Positions 16,813-24,917 of a DNA stretch of 25,209 bases are shown piece by piece. The notes under the pieces are model-generated. The model saw only the letters and a list, made by a program, of their open reading frames with translations. It was not told where the DNA came from and did not search any database. The translations under genes were made by a program, and so were the position numbers. Position 1 is the first letter of the stretch. Each line of letters begins with the position of its first letter. The DNA is from Tritrichomonas musculus. Taxonomy: Eukaryota > Parabasalia > Tritrichomonadida > Tritrichomonadidae. Location: NCBI GenBank assembly GCA_039105265.1, contig JAPFFF010000351.1, forward strand, positions 1 through 25,209, read 5' to 3'.

Positions 16813-18495
16813 TTATTCAGGGGTTGTTAAATCATAAGGACCAATACGTACTGATGGTGGCATACCATTTGGTCTAATCAAAATACTAATTGATATATCT
16901 GTTAATAAGCATAATAATGGAGGCGTATCTACTTCCTGTCTAAATGGATTATCTGCCTTTTGACTACATATCAATTCGAAGTTAATAGGTGCAAGACTTG
17001 AAAGACCTTGTTGATATGTTCCATCTGTTTCAGTAGGAAGACCTATGAAGAATGAGGACCTATCATTTGGATAATAGCCTGTTGTGTTTTCATTATATTG
17101 ATACTCATTCGCTAAACTTGCAATAACCTCTTTATTAAATCCATTTTGCTCTCCATTCATGTTCATTGCATTCTGGCAATATTCGAGGAACTCTGGATAC
17201 TTACCATTCGTACCAAATGCTTTAGCAGGAATATTATTGTAATTACCACAATTCATATGAAATGCTTCAAACATAGGATTCTTGAAGTATGTCTTATGCG
17301 TATGCTTGAGTGGGAATAAGCAAAACATACTATCTACAAAATTAGGTGTAATAGTAATAGTTGCTTTATCTTGTTCATTATTAAGAGGTCTTGTACAAGT
17401 GTAAAATGACATAATCTGTGTTGGGAATGTAAGTGGATGTTGTGGGTTAGCATATCTTTGAACAAGTGCTGTATATACAGATTCATGAATACCAAAACAA
17501 GGTATAATACTCGCACATTCTTCAATGGAATAATCAACAACACTCCAAGTTCTCCAATCACTGTAAATAGTTCGGTCAACTCTTGCCTTAGTATTGTTAG
17601 CTCCTGCGACTTCATATGCTCCTCCATGATTTTCACCAACAGGTGGAAGATTCTTGGGGTCATTAATCTTATCCATTGCTATTTTTTCGGTACTTGTCCA
17701 CATCCATATTGGTTCTCCAATAGGTCGAAATTCATTGGTAATTTCATCAACATTGAAGTCTTTCATTATATGTGGATTAGCAACCAAGCTCTTTTCAAAA
17801 CCAACTGGACAATATACCATACCAGCTGTTGAAAAGTATAGACGTAATTCGATTTTACCTGCAAATGCTGGCAAGTACTTGATATTAGATAAAGGTAGGA
17901 ATCGTCGCAAATCAATCTTTAATCTAATTGTTTCAGTGACAGAAGTCACATCTTTGTTAAGATTTGCAACAAAACCACATCTCCTTCCATGAGTATCATT
18001 CCAAATATCCTTATGTCTTGCTTTACTATATATATCAGCTCTTTTAGTAACTTCATTTGCACAACATGCAGTTAAAAAGGATTCTTCACATCCAAAGTTC
18101 TGGGTATAAAGCGTCATACCATTAGCTACAATTTCATACTTCTCAACTGCATCTCGAGCATCCTTAAAACCAAACCATACCTTACCAAAATTATAACCAC
18201 TGACATTTTCTAAATCACTTAGAATTGGCTTGTCTATTTTTATCATCACTTTCATATCTGCTCGAATAAATCCATTATATATATCAGCAGTATTATGAGT
18301 ATTAGGAGATATAATACATGTTGTATATGAACCACTCTTAATTGGTGGTGATGGTGAATATGAAGTTTGTGGATTTAATGAGTATGCCTTATTTGTATCA
18401 CTAAGTGCTATGCAATTATCGACAACATCAAAGTAAGATGCAATCTGGGTACAAACCTCTGCTGAGGTTTTCATATAGGATTCCTTGTTGAGCAT
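16813..18495 (-). CDS. MCP: Major capsid protein, double jelly-roll (560 aa)
   Basis: It forms the hexon-like trimers of the Polinton capsid. The best signature is LRRFLPLSNIKYLPAFAG followed by KIELRLYF (about 195-220). This Arg-Phe-hydrophobic stretch, with a strand after 'PAFAGK', recurs in Polinton, virophage and other double-jelly-roll major capsid proteins. The length is usual for the family and the rest is strand-rich with long loops. The gene lies in the virion-gene train between the core-like and proline-rich genes. The start region TTTTTTTCCATCTAAAATG has no Inr and closely matches that of the 174-residue gene. The assignment rests on motif and context; a structure-based comparison would settle the fold. 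Confidence 0.88.
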   Translation of the reverse strand: MLNKESYMKTSAEVCTQIASYFDVVDNCIALSDTNKAYSLNPQTSYSPSPPIKSGSYTTCIISPNTHNTADIYNGFIRADMKVMIKIDKPILSDLENVSGYNFGKVWFGFKDARDAVEKYEIVANGMTLYTQNFGCEESFLTACCANEVTKRADIYSKARHKDIWNDTHGRRCGFVANLNKDVTSVTETIRLKIDLRRFLPLSNIKYLPAFAGKIELRLYFSTAGMVYCPVGFEKSLVANPHIMKDFNVDEITNEFRPIGEPIWMWTSTEKIAMDKINDPKNLPPVGENHGGAYEVAGANNTKARVDRTIYSDWRTWSVVDYSIEECASIIPCFGIHESVYTALVQRYANPQHPLTFPTQIMSFYTCTRPLNNEQDKATITITPNFVDSMFCLFPLKHTHKTYFKNPMFEAFHMNCGNYNNIPAKAFGTNGKYPEFLEYCQNAMNMNGEQNGFNKEVIASLANEYQYNENTTGYYPNDRSSFFIGLPTETDGTYQQGLSSLAPINFELICSQKADNPFRQEVDTPPLLCLLTDISISILIRPNGMPPSVRIGPYDLTTPE

Positions 18496-18512
18496 TTTAG
18501 ATGGAAAAAAAT

Positions 18513-19064
18513 TTACATCATATCTTCAAAGATGCGATTTCTCCTACCAATAGGTCTCATAGGTATATATTGAGGTTGTTGTTCTTCTTCATATTGTTGT
18601 GGCGGTTCTTCAGGAACATACTGTTGTCTTGGTTTACTCATCCTTTTATCAACAACCTCCTTTATCATACGTCTCTGTTCTTTCTTCTCTCGACTTATCT
18701 TCATTTCTTCACCTAGTGATTTTAGCTGTTTTAGTATTTCCTCATTCACAGTAGGGTCATAAACTTGGCTTTGTTGAGTTTTTCGAGGTTTTGGAGGTTT
18801 TCGTGTAGCTTTCGAACTTATTGGCTTTCTTGGCTTTTCTTCAAGTTCCTCATGTTCTTCACTGTCTGAGTTTTCTTGAGTTTCTTCGTTATTTTCACTT
18901 TCTGAGTTTTCTTGATATTCTCGAGTTATTGGAGTTTTTCGCTGTTTTACAATATACTTGTCTTTGGTTTTTGTAGGTAAAACTTCCCAATCTGGGTCAT
19001 CCCGTCCATTCAACCATTTATGAATAACTGCAAGTCTCTTAGAACCTGTTAGATGTTTTGACAT
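18513..19064 (-). CDS. Highly charged, core-like protein (183 aa)
   Basis: The N-terminal 45 residues look folded. Then come an acidic block (Glu/Ser/Asn), a basic Lys/Pro/Arg block around 'KPRKPISSKATRKPPKPRK', a charged helix and a Gln/Pro/Tyr-rich tail ending 'PIGRRNRIFEDMM'. The basic blocks suit binding of packaged DNA, as in adenovirus core proteins, and the position between the major capsid and pVI-like genes agrees. No sequence family is recognised. The gap to the upstream gene is 47 bp, the widest in this train. The start region has a T-rich tract ending TTTTAAATG. Confidence 0.8.
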   Translation of the reverse strand: MSKHLTGSKRLAVIHKWLNGRDDPDWEVLPTKTKDKYIVKQRKTPITREYQENSESENNEETQENSDSEEHEELEEKPRKPISSKATRKPPKPRKTQQSQVYDPTVNEEILKQLKSLGEEMKISREKKEQRRMIKEVVDKRMSKPRQQYVPEEPPQQYEEEQQPQYIPMRPIGRRNRIFEDMM

Positions 19065-19111
19065 TTAAAATAAACAAAAAAGTCCAAAAATTTAGTTTTT
19101 TTGAGTTTTCA

Positions 19112-19567
19112 TTAGATGTAGGTTCTCGCCCGATTGTTGGTAGTAAATTCACTCTCTTGTAATGATCTAGACGAAAATGCTGGCTTTTCAAGAGGTGCTC
19201 CAACTGAATCACCTTTTGCAGATTTATTAATTGATGATAAGGCAGTTTTCACTTTTCCTTCTGGGACATATTTTAATGCTGTGTCAGCTATATTTGCTAT
19301 TTTATTTCTTGTACTATCGCTCAAGAAGCTTTCACCAAGACCTCTCGCAACTGAACCAATAACACCAGCATGCTTGGTTAATCCACCTGCTGAAGCATCT
19401 AATAGTTTACTTGCAAGACCTCCCGAAAAACTATCTGCAGCTCCCATTAATAATTTACCACCTAGTCCTACTCCTCCTTTTATTATCTCTTGCCATGGAG
19501 AAAATTGTTGCTTTTTGGAATAATTTGGCTTCCAATAATCTTCTACTGAATGACGTTCAATTCCCAT
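19112..19567 (-). CDS. Adenovirus pVI-like capsid-interior / membrane-active protein candidate (151 aa)
   Basis: A 32-residue N-terminal segment ends with IKGG (29-32), which fits the adenain site (M/I/L)XGG|X. It is followed by a Gly/Ala/Leu-rich amphipathic region (about 33-80, 'VGLGGKLLMGAADSFSGGLA'). Adenovirus pVI has the same plan: about 33 residues, MSGG, cut, then an amphipathic membrane-lytic helix. The element encodes a Ulp1/adenain-type protease that could make the cut. The rest is helical with a disordered C-terminus. It lies between the packaging ATPase (17-bp gap) and the core-like gene, and its start region is TTTTTTAAAAATG. The analogy is mine and rests on architecture, not on overall sequence identity. 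Confidence 0.82.
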   Translation of the reverse strand: MGIERHSVEDYWKPNYSKKQQFSPWQEIIKGGVGLGGKLLMGAADSFSGGLASKLLDASAGGLTKHAGVIGSVARGLGESFLSDSTRNKIANIADTALKYVPEGKVKTALSSINKSAKGDSVGAPLEKPAFSSRSLQESEFTTNNRARTYI

Positions 19568-19584
19568 TTTTAAAAAATAAAAAA

Positions 19585-20451
19585 TTATTCGAAATAGTAC
19601 TTATTAGCAGAAATATTCATTACGAATTTTTCATGTGGTTCTTTATGTTGTAGGTATTCAGCTACTGTCTGCTTAGTATTTAATGAGTTATTTGTTTGTT
19701 GCAACAAGCTAGTAAAATCTTCCTCACTATATCCTGTATAACATATGATATCTGTTGCTAACCTTTTAGCATTCATATGAACAAATCGAATAGTTTGGAT
19801 AGCCATGATACATGTTAAATTATAGTGTCTTGTCTTGGTTAACAACTTGATAAATTCACTATTACCATTCTTTAATAAATCACTACCTGCACAATCATCT
19901 AGTATCAATAATGTGTTATATGGATATGATGATGTTTCATACTTGACTAACTTATTGGCTATATATATTATTTTATCATTGAGCTCATTTAAATGATGCT
20001 TCTCAATGAGCCTCCTCATTTCGTCATTGGTTTCTTTCATTCGAGATAGTACATATTTGACAATAGCATAATACTTTATCTTTCTTCGAAGATGTCTTTT
20101 AAGATAACTCATTAATTCTCTTTCCTTTACATAATCGATTCTTGATTGTATCTGTTTATTAAGTGTTTCAGCTGTTTTATCCATTTTACCAGAGCTTGAG
20201 CAAAATATTATCTTTTGGTAGTATGGATGTTTAAACAACCTCTCTGTTATCATAATATGTCTCCATATCCAAAAACTTTTACCAGCACCTGGTTTACCAA
20301 TTAAAAAGTATATACCATTTGTGCTAAAAGGATAATCAGGTGATAATGGTTTAATCAAAGCACCATCTATCTCTTTCATGTTCTTCCGTAAGGTCTCTTT
20401 AATCAATGTTTCTACTTTATTTATGAGTTCTGCACTTGGGGGTTCATCCAT
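19585..20451 (-). CDS. ATPase: A32/FtsK-HerA-type genome packaging ATPase (288 aa)
   Basis: It powers translocation of the element's DNA into the capsid. Walker A is GKPGAGKS (52-59) and Walker B is LLILDD (181-186), followed by 'CAGSD' and a 'TKTRHYNLTCIMAIQ' segment whose terminal Gln is typical of the A32-like branch. The length is normal for Polinton ATPases. A basic helical insertion (about 105-150) lies between the two Walker motifs. The gene follows the integrase with a 10-bp gap and precedes the pVI-like gene. The start region TTTGTAAATG lacks Inr. Confidence 0.95.
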   Translation of the reverse strand: MDEPPSAELINKVETLIKETLRKNMKEIDGALIKPLSPDYPFSTNGIYFLIGKPGAGKSFWIWRHIMITERLFKHPYYQKIIFCSSSGKMDKTAETLNKQIQSRIDYVKERELMSYLKRHLRRKIKYYAIVKYVLSRMKETNDEMRRLIEKHHLNELNDKIIYIANKLVKYETSSYPYNTLLILDDCAGSDLLKNGNSEFIKLLTKTRHYNLTCIMAIQTIRFVHMNAKRLATDIICYTGYSEEDFTSLLQQTNNSLNTKQTVAEYLQHKEPHEKFVMNISANKYYFE

Positions 20452-20461
20452 TTACAAATTT

Positions 20462-21616
20462 TTAAATGTATTTCATAATTTTATCTGGTATTGGTTTGCC
20501 CTCAACCTTTTGACCTGCTTTAATTTGTCGTTCATAATTTTTCTTTTGTTCCAACCAATATTGTCTTTCTGCTGTACCAAGTACTAATGGATTACCTCTC
20601 CTTACATCTCTAATAGTTTGTCTAGCAAAGGCATCATCACCTTCGACTCCTTCCCATTTTAAATCATACTTACCAGTATCTTCATCAAAGTTATATATTT
20701 TTTCAATAATACCTTCTTTACCTTCATTTAGTCTTTCAGCTACTTTAATCCTTTTGTCTCTTGTCCTTAACAACCTATATCCAGGGAATGAACTAGTTGA
20801 ACCATCTTTGGACTTGACCACAAACTGGTTACCTTTTTGTGAGTCAACTATATAAGACTCATTGGACAAATTACTTCTTCTTTTACCAAATGGTTCTTTT
20901 TCGAGTACTAACCTGACCTTCTCACCTGGATTAAAATGGTATGGATTAATGCGTGCATTCTTTTGTATGTACTTTATTTCATCCTCTGGAGTAATATCAT
21001 TAGGTGCTTTATTATCTAAAGACCTATGAGGAGAGTTGTTATATATGTTGACCAAATCATGCATCTCCTTTGGTTGAATAAACCTATTTTCACCAATAGC
21101 ATCTCTTATGGTTCTCATAAACCTATTAATAATGCCAAGTACATTATGGTTATTCTCAGTTGTTGTTCGGTATTTTATGTTCTTCTCTCTCATGAAGTCT
21201 AAGACTGTTGATGATAAATATGCTGCATCCTCATCACTTGTTATCGAATATACATGAGGTACATCATTAACAAATTTATGAAGTGCTGTTAATACTTCTC
21301 TTGCTCCTTTACCATTCATAGGATATGCATATGCTTTTCTGGTGTTGATATTGATGAACATTAGATAATTCAACCCACCTGCCTCTTTATTATTAATGAA
21401 GGTATCCATTTGATAACCATGTGGATGTTTGGATACAATAGGTATAAATTGTGCTTTAGGTACTCTCTTATCATGTACTACTCTTTCATCAAAGTATTTC
21501 TTTGCTTCTTCTTCATTTAGATTCTCTTGTTTTGCCATGCTAAGGTATTTGTCCAAGGTCTTCCATTTAGCTTTGTTGTATAATTTTTCATATGGGCTTG
21601 GTTCTTCTTTACTCAT
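20462..21616 (-). CDS. INT: Retrovirus-type (rve) integrase (384 aa)
   Basis: It inserts the element into host chromosomes. The rve core has YQMDTF (68-73), ITSDED (125-130), an 'NNHNVLGIINRFMRTIRD' helix (155-172) and the typical 'YNNSPHRSLDNKAPNDITP' tail (192-210). A beta-rich C-terminal region follows, including 'GYRLLRTRDKRIKVAERL' and 'YDLKWEGVEGDDAFARQ', which resembles the SH3-like and chromodomain-like segments seen in Polinton integrases and could read chromatin marks. It starts 6 bp after the stop of the minor-capsid candidate, the tightest junction in the window, and ends 10 bp before the ATPase. The family is firm; the chromodomain is a suggestion. Confidence 0.94.
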   Translation of the reverse strand: MSKEEPSPYEKLYNKAKWKTLDKYLSMAKQENLNEEEAKKYFDERVVHDKRVPKAQFIPIVSKHPHGYQMDTFINNKEAGGLNYLMFININTRKAYAYPMNGKGAREVLTALHKFVNDVPHVYSITSDEDAAYLSSTVLDFMREKNIKYRTTTENNHNVLGIINRFMRTIRDAIGENRFIQPKEMHDLVNIYNNSPHRSLDNKAPNDITPEDEIKYIQKNARINPYHFNPGEKVRLVLEKEPFGKRRSNLSNESYIVDSQKGNQFVVKSKDGSTSSFPGYRLLRTRDKRIKVAERLNEGKEGIIEKIYNFDEDTGKYDLKWEGVEGDDAFARQTIRDVRRGNPLVLGTAERQYWLEQKKNYERQIKAGQKVEGKPIPDKIMKYI

Positions 21617-21622
21617 TTATTT

Positions 21623-22627
21623 TTAAATAAACATCTTATCGTATTGAAGGAATTGCATTTCGATAACAAATGAATCTTTAGGAGGTAGTTTGGTTGGACA
21701 ATTATAATGTGCATCACTATAGAAGTCTATCCAAAACCTTTGGTCCATTGAGTTTAACTTGAAGTACTTAATAGGACTATATTCAACATCACTATCTCCA
21801 ATATAGTTATGTAATGCTTGTTCACCAATAGATGAATATATTTTACATGGATGTCTGTCCCATACATTATCAAATACCAACCTCTTACTTAAAGTTGAAT
21901 ACTTCTTAGGGTTATTTTGATAAGCTCCTGTGCCTATATTAAACACATCTGCAAAGTCCTCATTCCAATCACCAATTTGGAAAAAATTGATAAATTGGCT
22001 TGAATCTTCCTCTATATTATCATTCTTTTTAGTATATATAATTTCATGAAAACCATCTTTATCATAATATCCATCTGTTTGTATATCTCGATATGCAATT
22101 AATGAATCATTTTGGGAAAATGCATGTCCATATTCTCCATGCATAGCTATCCAAGATTTCATCGCGGCGTTGACAGCATCAAAGAACCCTCTTAAGTCCC
22201 CTTCCTCTGACACCCAATCAATAACATCAAAATTTGCTATCCATTTCCAAGTAGGCTCTTTTTCATATTCTACTTTGAGTTCGTCCTGGTAGAATTTATC
22301 AAGTAGTTCTTGAGTTAAAATAGGGTCGTTTATATTTCCTCCATGTAAAACAAAGTAGGATTTTTGAACTTTAAATATAGTCACATTAAATTCTAATTTG
22401 CGTCTTCTCTTAATGATATGCGCTGAACGAACACCAACAATAGATTCCCCTTTGTTTGCAGTTGACCATTCTGGTGGGAAATTAAACCAATACCTATTAA
22501 ACTTAGCTTTATCATGTTGAGCATCCTCAAGGAAGTAGGCTGTTTCGATTGGAAGAGGTGTATTACCATCATTAACTATATTATCTCGATTAGGATATAA
22601 AGTGTTAACACTTGGTGGTAATTCCAT
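21623..22627 (-). CDS. mCP: Candidate minor capsid (penton-like) protein (334 aa)
   Basis: The N-terminal region has 'RYWFNFPPEW' (about 45-54) and a following strand 'GESIVGVRSAHIIKRRRKLEF', and the C-terminus has 'RFWIDFYSD' and 'DSFVIEMQFLQYD'. This strand pattern and the order protease, minor capsid, integrase, ATPase fit Polinton penton-like minor capsid proteins, which have a single jelly-roll fold. The assignment is moderate: the 246-residue gene at 8170 is also beta-rich and could be the penton or a second minor protein. The gap to the protease gene is 24 bp, and the start region ends CTCGAAATG without a consensus Inr. Confidence 0.85.
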   Translation of the reverse strand: MELPPSVNTLYPNRDNIVNDGNTPLPIETAYFLEDAQHDKAKFNRYWFNFPPEWSTANKGESIVGVRSAHIIKRRRKLEFNVTIFKVQKSYFVLHGGNINDPILTQELLDKFYQDELKVEYEKEPTWKWIANFDVIDWVSEEGDLRGFFDAVNAAMKSWIAMHGEYGHAFSQNDSLIAYRDIQTDGYYDKDGFHEIIYTKKNDNIEEDSSQFINFFQIGDWNEDFADVFNIGTGAYQNNPKKYSTLSKRLVFDNVWDRHPCKIYSSIGEQALHNYIGDSDVEYSPIKYFKLNSMDQRFWIDFYSDAHYNCPTKLPPKDSFVIEMQFLQYDKMFI

Positions 22628-22651
22628 TTCGAGTTGAATAAAAAGTCTTTA

Positions 22652-24232
22652 TTAATATACAACACCTGTTTCTAATTCATTGTTTTGAAGTTCTCGAAGT
22701 ATTCTCTTTCTAATATCTGGTATATTGCGTTGTTTAAACTTACCATTTCCTTCATGCAAAAAGGTACGACAAGATTCCATTAGAAACACTCCACAATCCT
22801 TGTTATTCCTTTGACTAGGTACATCATAATATTTTGCTTTTAACTTACCTGTTCCTGAAATATTGATCCACTTATTAAGTGTCTTTACCTCTGGTGCCAT
22901 TGACTTATTCTCAGAGTCATAGCATTCGATTATTTTCTTTGGATATCGAACAATACATAAAACCCAATGTTCTCCATCTGAGCAAATGGGGACAAATACT
23001 TTATCGAAATGTGTAAATGACTGTTTACCTGAGATAGGACTTTTCATCAGTTCATGTATTTTTTCCATATCATTAGTCTCATATGCCATAGAAAGGAGGG
23101 TATAAAATGCAGTAGGTACAACCAATATTTTCTTTTTATCAAACTCTGCTTCATTTTGACCAGGTTGTTTATTCAATCTCTTTCCTTTGTTATATAGAAG
23201 TTTCAAGTAGTCATCAATAACATCTTCTTCTATATTTTCATCATTGACTAAACTCCTCCAATCATGAATTTTATGACGTCTTTGGTCTACTGTAAACTCT
23301 CCTGTCTTCTGTGGTGTCATACGGGGTTCTCTTGGAGGAGGACTAGTACCTCGAGAGGTATGTGATGATGGAAACTGTGGAGGGGGTGATGAAGGAGGAG
23401 GAGGTGGTGGAGGTGGTGGAGGTGAAGGTGAACGAGAAGGAGGAGGAGGTGGAGGTGAAGGTGAACGAGGTCGTTTTGATTTTTTCTTATGTTGTTTTGA
23501 TTTTTTCTTAGGTCTATCATCCTCGTCTAAATTTGTACTACTTTGAAGTAAAAGTTGAATTCTGTTTTGATTTTGATCCCTTGTTGGTGGCTCAACATTT
23601 GTGGGTCGGTTCCTACCGATTTTCCTAAGGTTAAGATGATAATCATTTCGATTTAAAGTTGGAGGTCTGGGTAATGGAGCCAATTCTGGTATATCATCTG
23701 TTTGAATACCTCTAGTTTTATATTCTTTCTTATCACTTTTCAATGTTCTTTCTTTCATCTGCTCTCTCAGTTCTCTAGCTGCTTGTTTTTCCTCCTCAGT
23801 CTTCATTCGAGATATCCTTATGTTGATAATATCATAATGTAATTTTATCTCTGTTAATATACCTTGATCTGATTCTTGGAGAGTATATTGATATGGCTTT
23901 AATACTGTTATGTAATGCCCATGTTCATCTTTATCATCTTGATTTTTCTTAATCGCAAACACACAACCTGAAAATTTTGCTTTTGGTCTCTCTCTCTTGA
24001 GTCTATTAGCAAATTCAAGTACGTCTTTAAAAGCTATACTAGTATTTAAATATGTCTCATATAATTTTTGTAGATTTATTTGATTATTAGAGAACTTCCA
24101 TATAGTTTGACCCAAACCTCTTGTTAATCTTGCAACATCTCTATCAACTAGTTTAGGTCGAAATTTAATAGTACCTTGTAATAGTTGTATTTTATTGTTA
24201 GGTTTTGTTTGTGTACCTACATCACTTGTCAT
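22652..24232 (-). CDS. PRO: Ulp1/adenain-like (C48) cysteine protease with long Pro-rich N-terminal extension (526 aa)
   Basis: The C-terminal third is a Ulp1-type maturation protease. Candidate catalytic residues are His422 (EHWVL), Asp439 (CYDSE), the oxyanion Gln474 (VPSQRNNKDCG) and Cys480. It probably trims capsid precursors such as the pVI-like protein. Unlike compact adenain-type enzymes, it has about 310 extra N-terminal residues: a start with VGTQTK (5-10), a folded-looking domain, RGIQTDD (174-180), a Lys/Arg cluster (about 241-256, a nuclear-signal candidate) and Pro/Ser-Pro runs (258-285). It is the first gene of the minus-strand train, facing the 87-residue gene across 67 bp. No Inr is visible; the start region is GATTTTTAAATG. 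Confidence 0.93.
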   Translation of the reverse strand: MTSDVGTQTKPNNKIQLLQGTIKFRPKLVDRDVARLTRGLGQTIWKFSNNQINLQKLYETYLNTSIAFKDVLEFANRLKRERPKAKFSGCVFAIKKNQDDKDEHGHYITVLKPYQYTLQESDQGILTEIKLHYDIINIRISRMKTEEEKQAARELREQMKERTLKSDKKEYKTRGIQTDDIPELAPLPRPPTLNRNDYHLNLRKIGRNRPTNVEPPTRDQNQNRIQLLLQSSTNLDEDDRPKKKSKQHKKKSKRPRSPSPPPPPPSRSPSPPPPPPPPPPSSPPPQFPSSHTSRGTSPPPREPRMTPQKTGEFTVDQRRHKIHDWRSLVNDENIEEDVIDDYLKLLYNKGKRLNKQPGQNEAEFDKKKILVVPTAFYTLLSMAYETNDMEKIHELMKSPISGKQSFTHFDKVFVPICSDGEHWVLCIVRYPKKIIECYDSENKSMAPEVKTLNKWINISGTGKLKAKYYDVPSQRNNKDCGVFLMESCRTFLHEGNGKFKQRNIPDIRKRILRELQNNELETGVVY

Positions 24233-24275
24233 TTAAAAATCAAATAAAAGAAAGAAGAAGAAGATGTTGTTTATT

Positions 24276-24283
24276 TCATTTTT
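24276..24283 (+). promoter_or_regulatory. Inr for the 87-residue gene
   Basis: TCATTTTT places the +1 A 22 nt before the ATG at 24300, in the 67-bp divergent spacer shared with the protease gene. Confidence 0.55.
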
Positions 24284-24299
24284 TTTTATTTCTGTATAA

Positions 24300-24563
24300 A
24301 TGGCTAATTTCATGACCATAAAAGAGCGTATATATATCCTCTATAAAATAGTGTCATACCTCTATGATTATAGATGTGAGACTAATGAGGGAGTATGTAA
24401 TATTTTAATTAATAAGATAAAAGAGTTAGCTGCTGAGTATTTCGAACCTGAATTTCTTGGTGTAATGATGAAAGATGGTGATTTGGAATTTATCGACCAA
24501 ATAGAACATTTTGCCTTTGAGTTCTTAGAGTACCAAATATCTAATCTGCCCTCGCATTTATAA
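24300..24563 (+). CDS. Small acidic helical protein (87 aa), unknown
   Basis: An all-helical-looking, acidic protein with regularly spaced Ile, Leu, Phe and Tyr residues and no basic patch or membrane span. No family is recognised. Its 3' end overlaps the convergent HNH gene by 23 bp, so the two transcripts must overlap. It has an Inr, which puts it in the group with the polymerase and accessory genes. A small protein-binding or regulatory role is possible but not shown. Confidence 0.7.
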   Translation: MANFMTIKERIYILYKIVSYLYDYRCETNEGVCNILINKIKELAAEYFEPEFLGVMMKDGDLEFIDQIEHFAFEFLEYQISNLPSHL

Positions 24564-24876
24564 TTTTGGGCATATCCCTGTTATAGTTACTATCAGTTGG
24601 GGTTATCCATCTTAAGTTGCTTAGATGGTAGTCAGCCCTATTCCTATTGATATGGTCTACCTCTATTTTATGTTGTGGGTCATCATTAGGTATGAACTGT
24701 CTTGCTATAAGTACATGTTTCAAGTAGTAGTTGCCATTTAGACATACTCGTATATACCCCTTTATATGTTTTGCATCTTTGCATATAAAATGATTACTCT
24801 TACGTCTTATAGTAAAGGGGTACCTATTCAGTATCTCATAGTCGTTAGTAAAGCCTTTGAGTGGCACAAATGACAT
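24541..24876 (-). CDS. HNH endonuclease (HNH_3 / NUMOD4-type), 111 aa
   Basis: The N-terminal 'YEILNRYPFTIRRKS' resembles the NUMOD4 'YEVSN.G.IR' motif. 'GYIRVCLNGNYYLKHVLIARQFIPN' (about 40-64) and 'VDHINRNRADYHLSNLRWITP' (73-93) form the HNH_3 core, with candidate His75 and Asn87. This family is typical of homing endonucleases in phages and large DNA viruses; it cuts DNA and spreads its own gene. Here it stands alone, not inside an intron or another gene. It has an Inr (24888-24895), is convergent with the 87-residue gene (23-bp overlap) and divergent from the right-end gene (41 bp). It might be a selfish passenger or have been recruited for recombination or processing of element DNA. Confidence 0.9.
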   Translation of the reverse strand: MSFVPLKGFTNDYEILNRYPFTIRRKSNHFICKDAKHIKGYIRVCLNGNYYLKHVLIARQFIPNDDPQHKIEVDHINRNRADYHLSNLRWITPTDSNYNRDMPKIINARAD

Positions 24877-24887
24877 TTACTCACTTT

Positions 24888-24895
24888 TTAAATGA
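24888..24895 (-). promoter_or_regulatory. Inr for the HNH gene
   Basis: TCATTTAA on the minus strand places +1 17 nt before the ATG at 24876. It overlaps the region used by the opposite gene's promoter. Confidence 0.6.
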
Positions 24896-24901
24896 TTCAT
24901 T

Positions 24902-24909
24902 TCATTTTT
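24902..24909 (+). promoter_or_regulatory. Inr for the right-end gene
   Basis: TCATTTTT places +1 14 nt before the ATG at 24918. Further Inr matches lie at 24881 and 24897. Confidence 0.6.
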
Positions 24910-24917
24910 ATTTTCGT

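Noticed and set aside
20462-21616. Integrase as evidence for an LTR retrotransposon
   Set aside because: No reverse transcriptase, gag or long terminal repeats are present; the integrase sits among capsid, ATPase and PolB genes, which is the Polinton arrangement.
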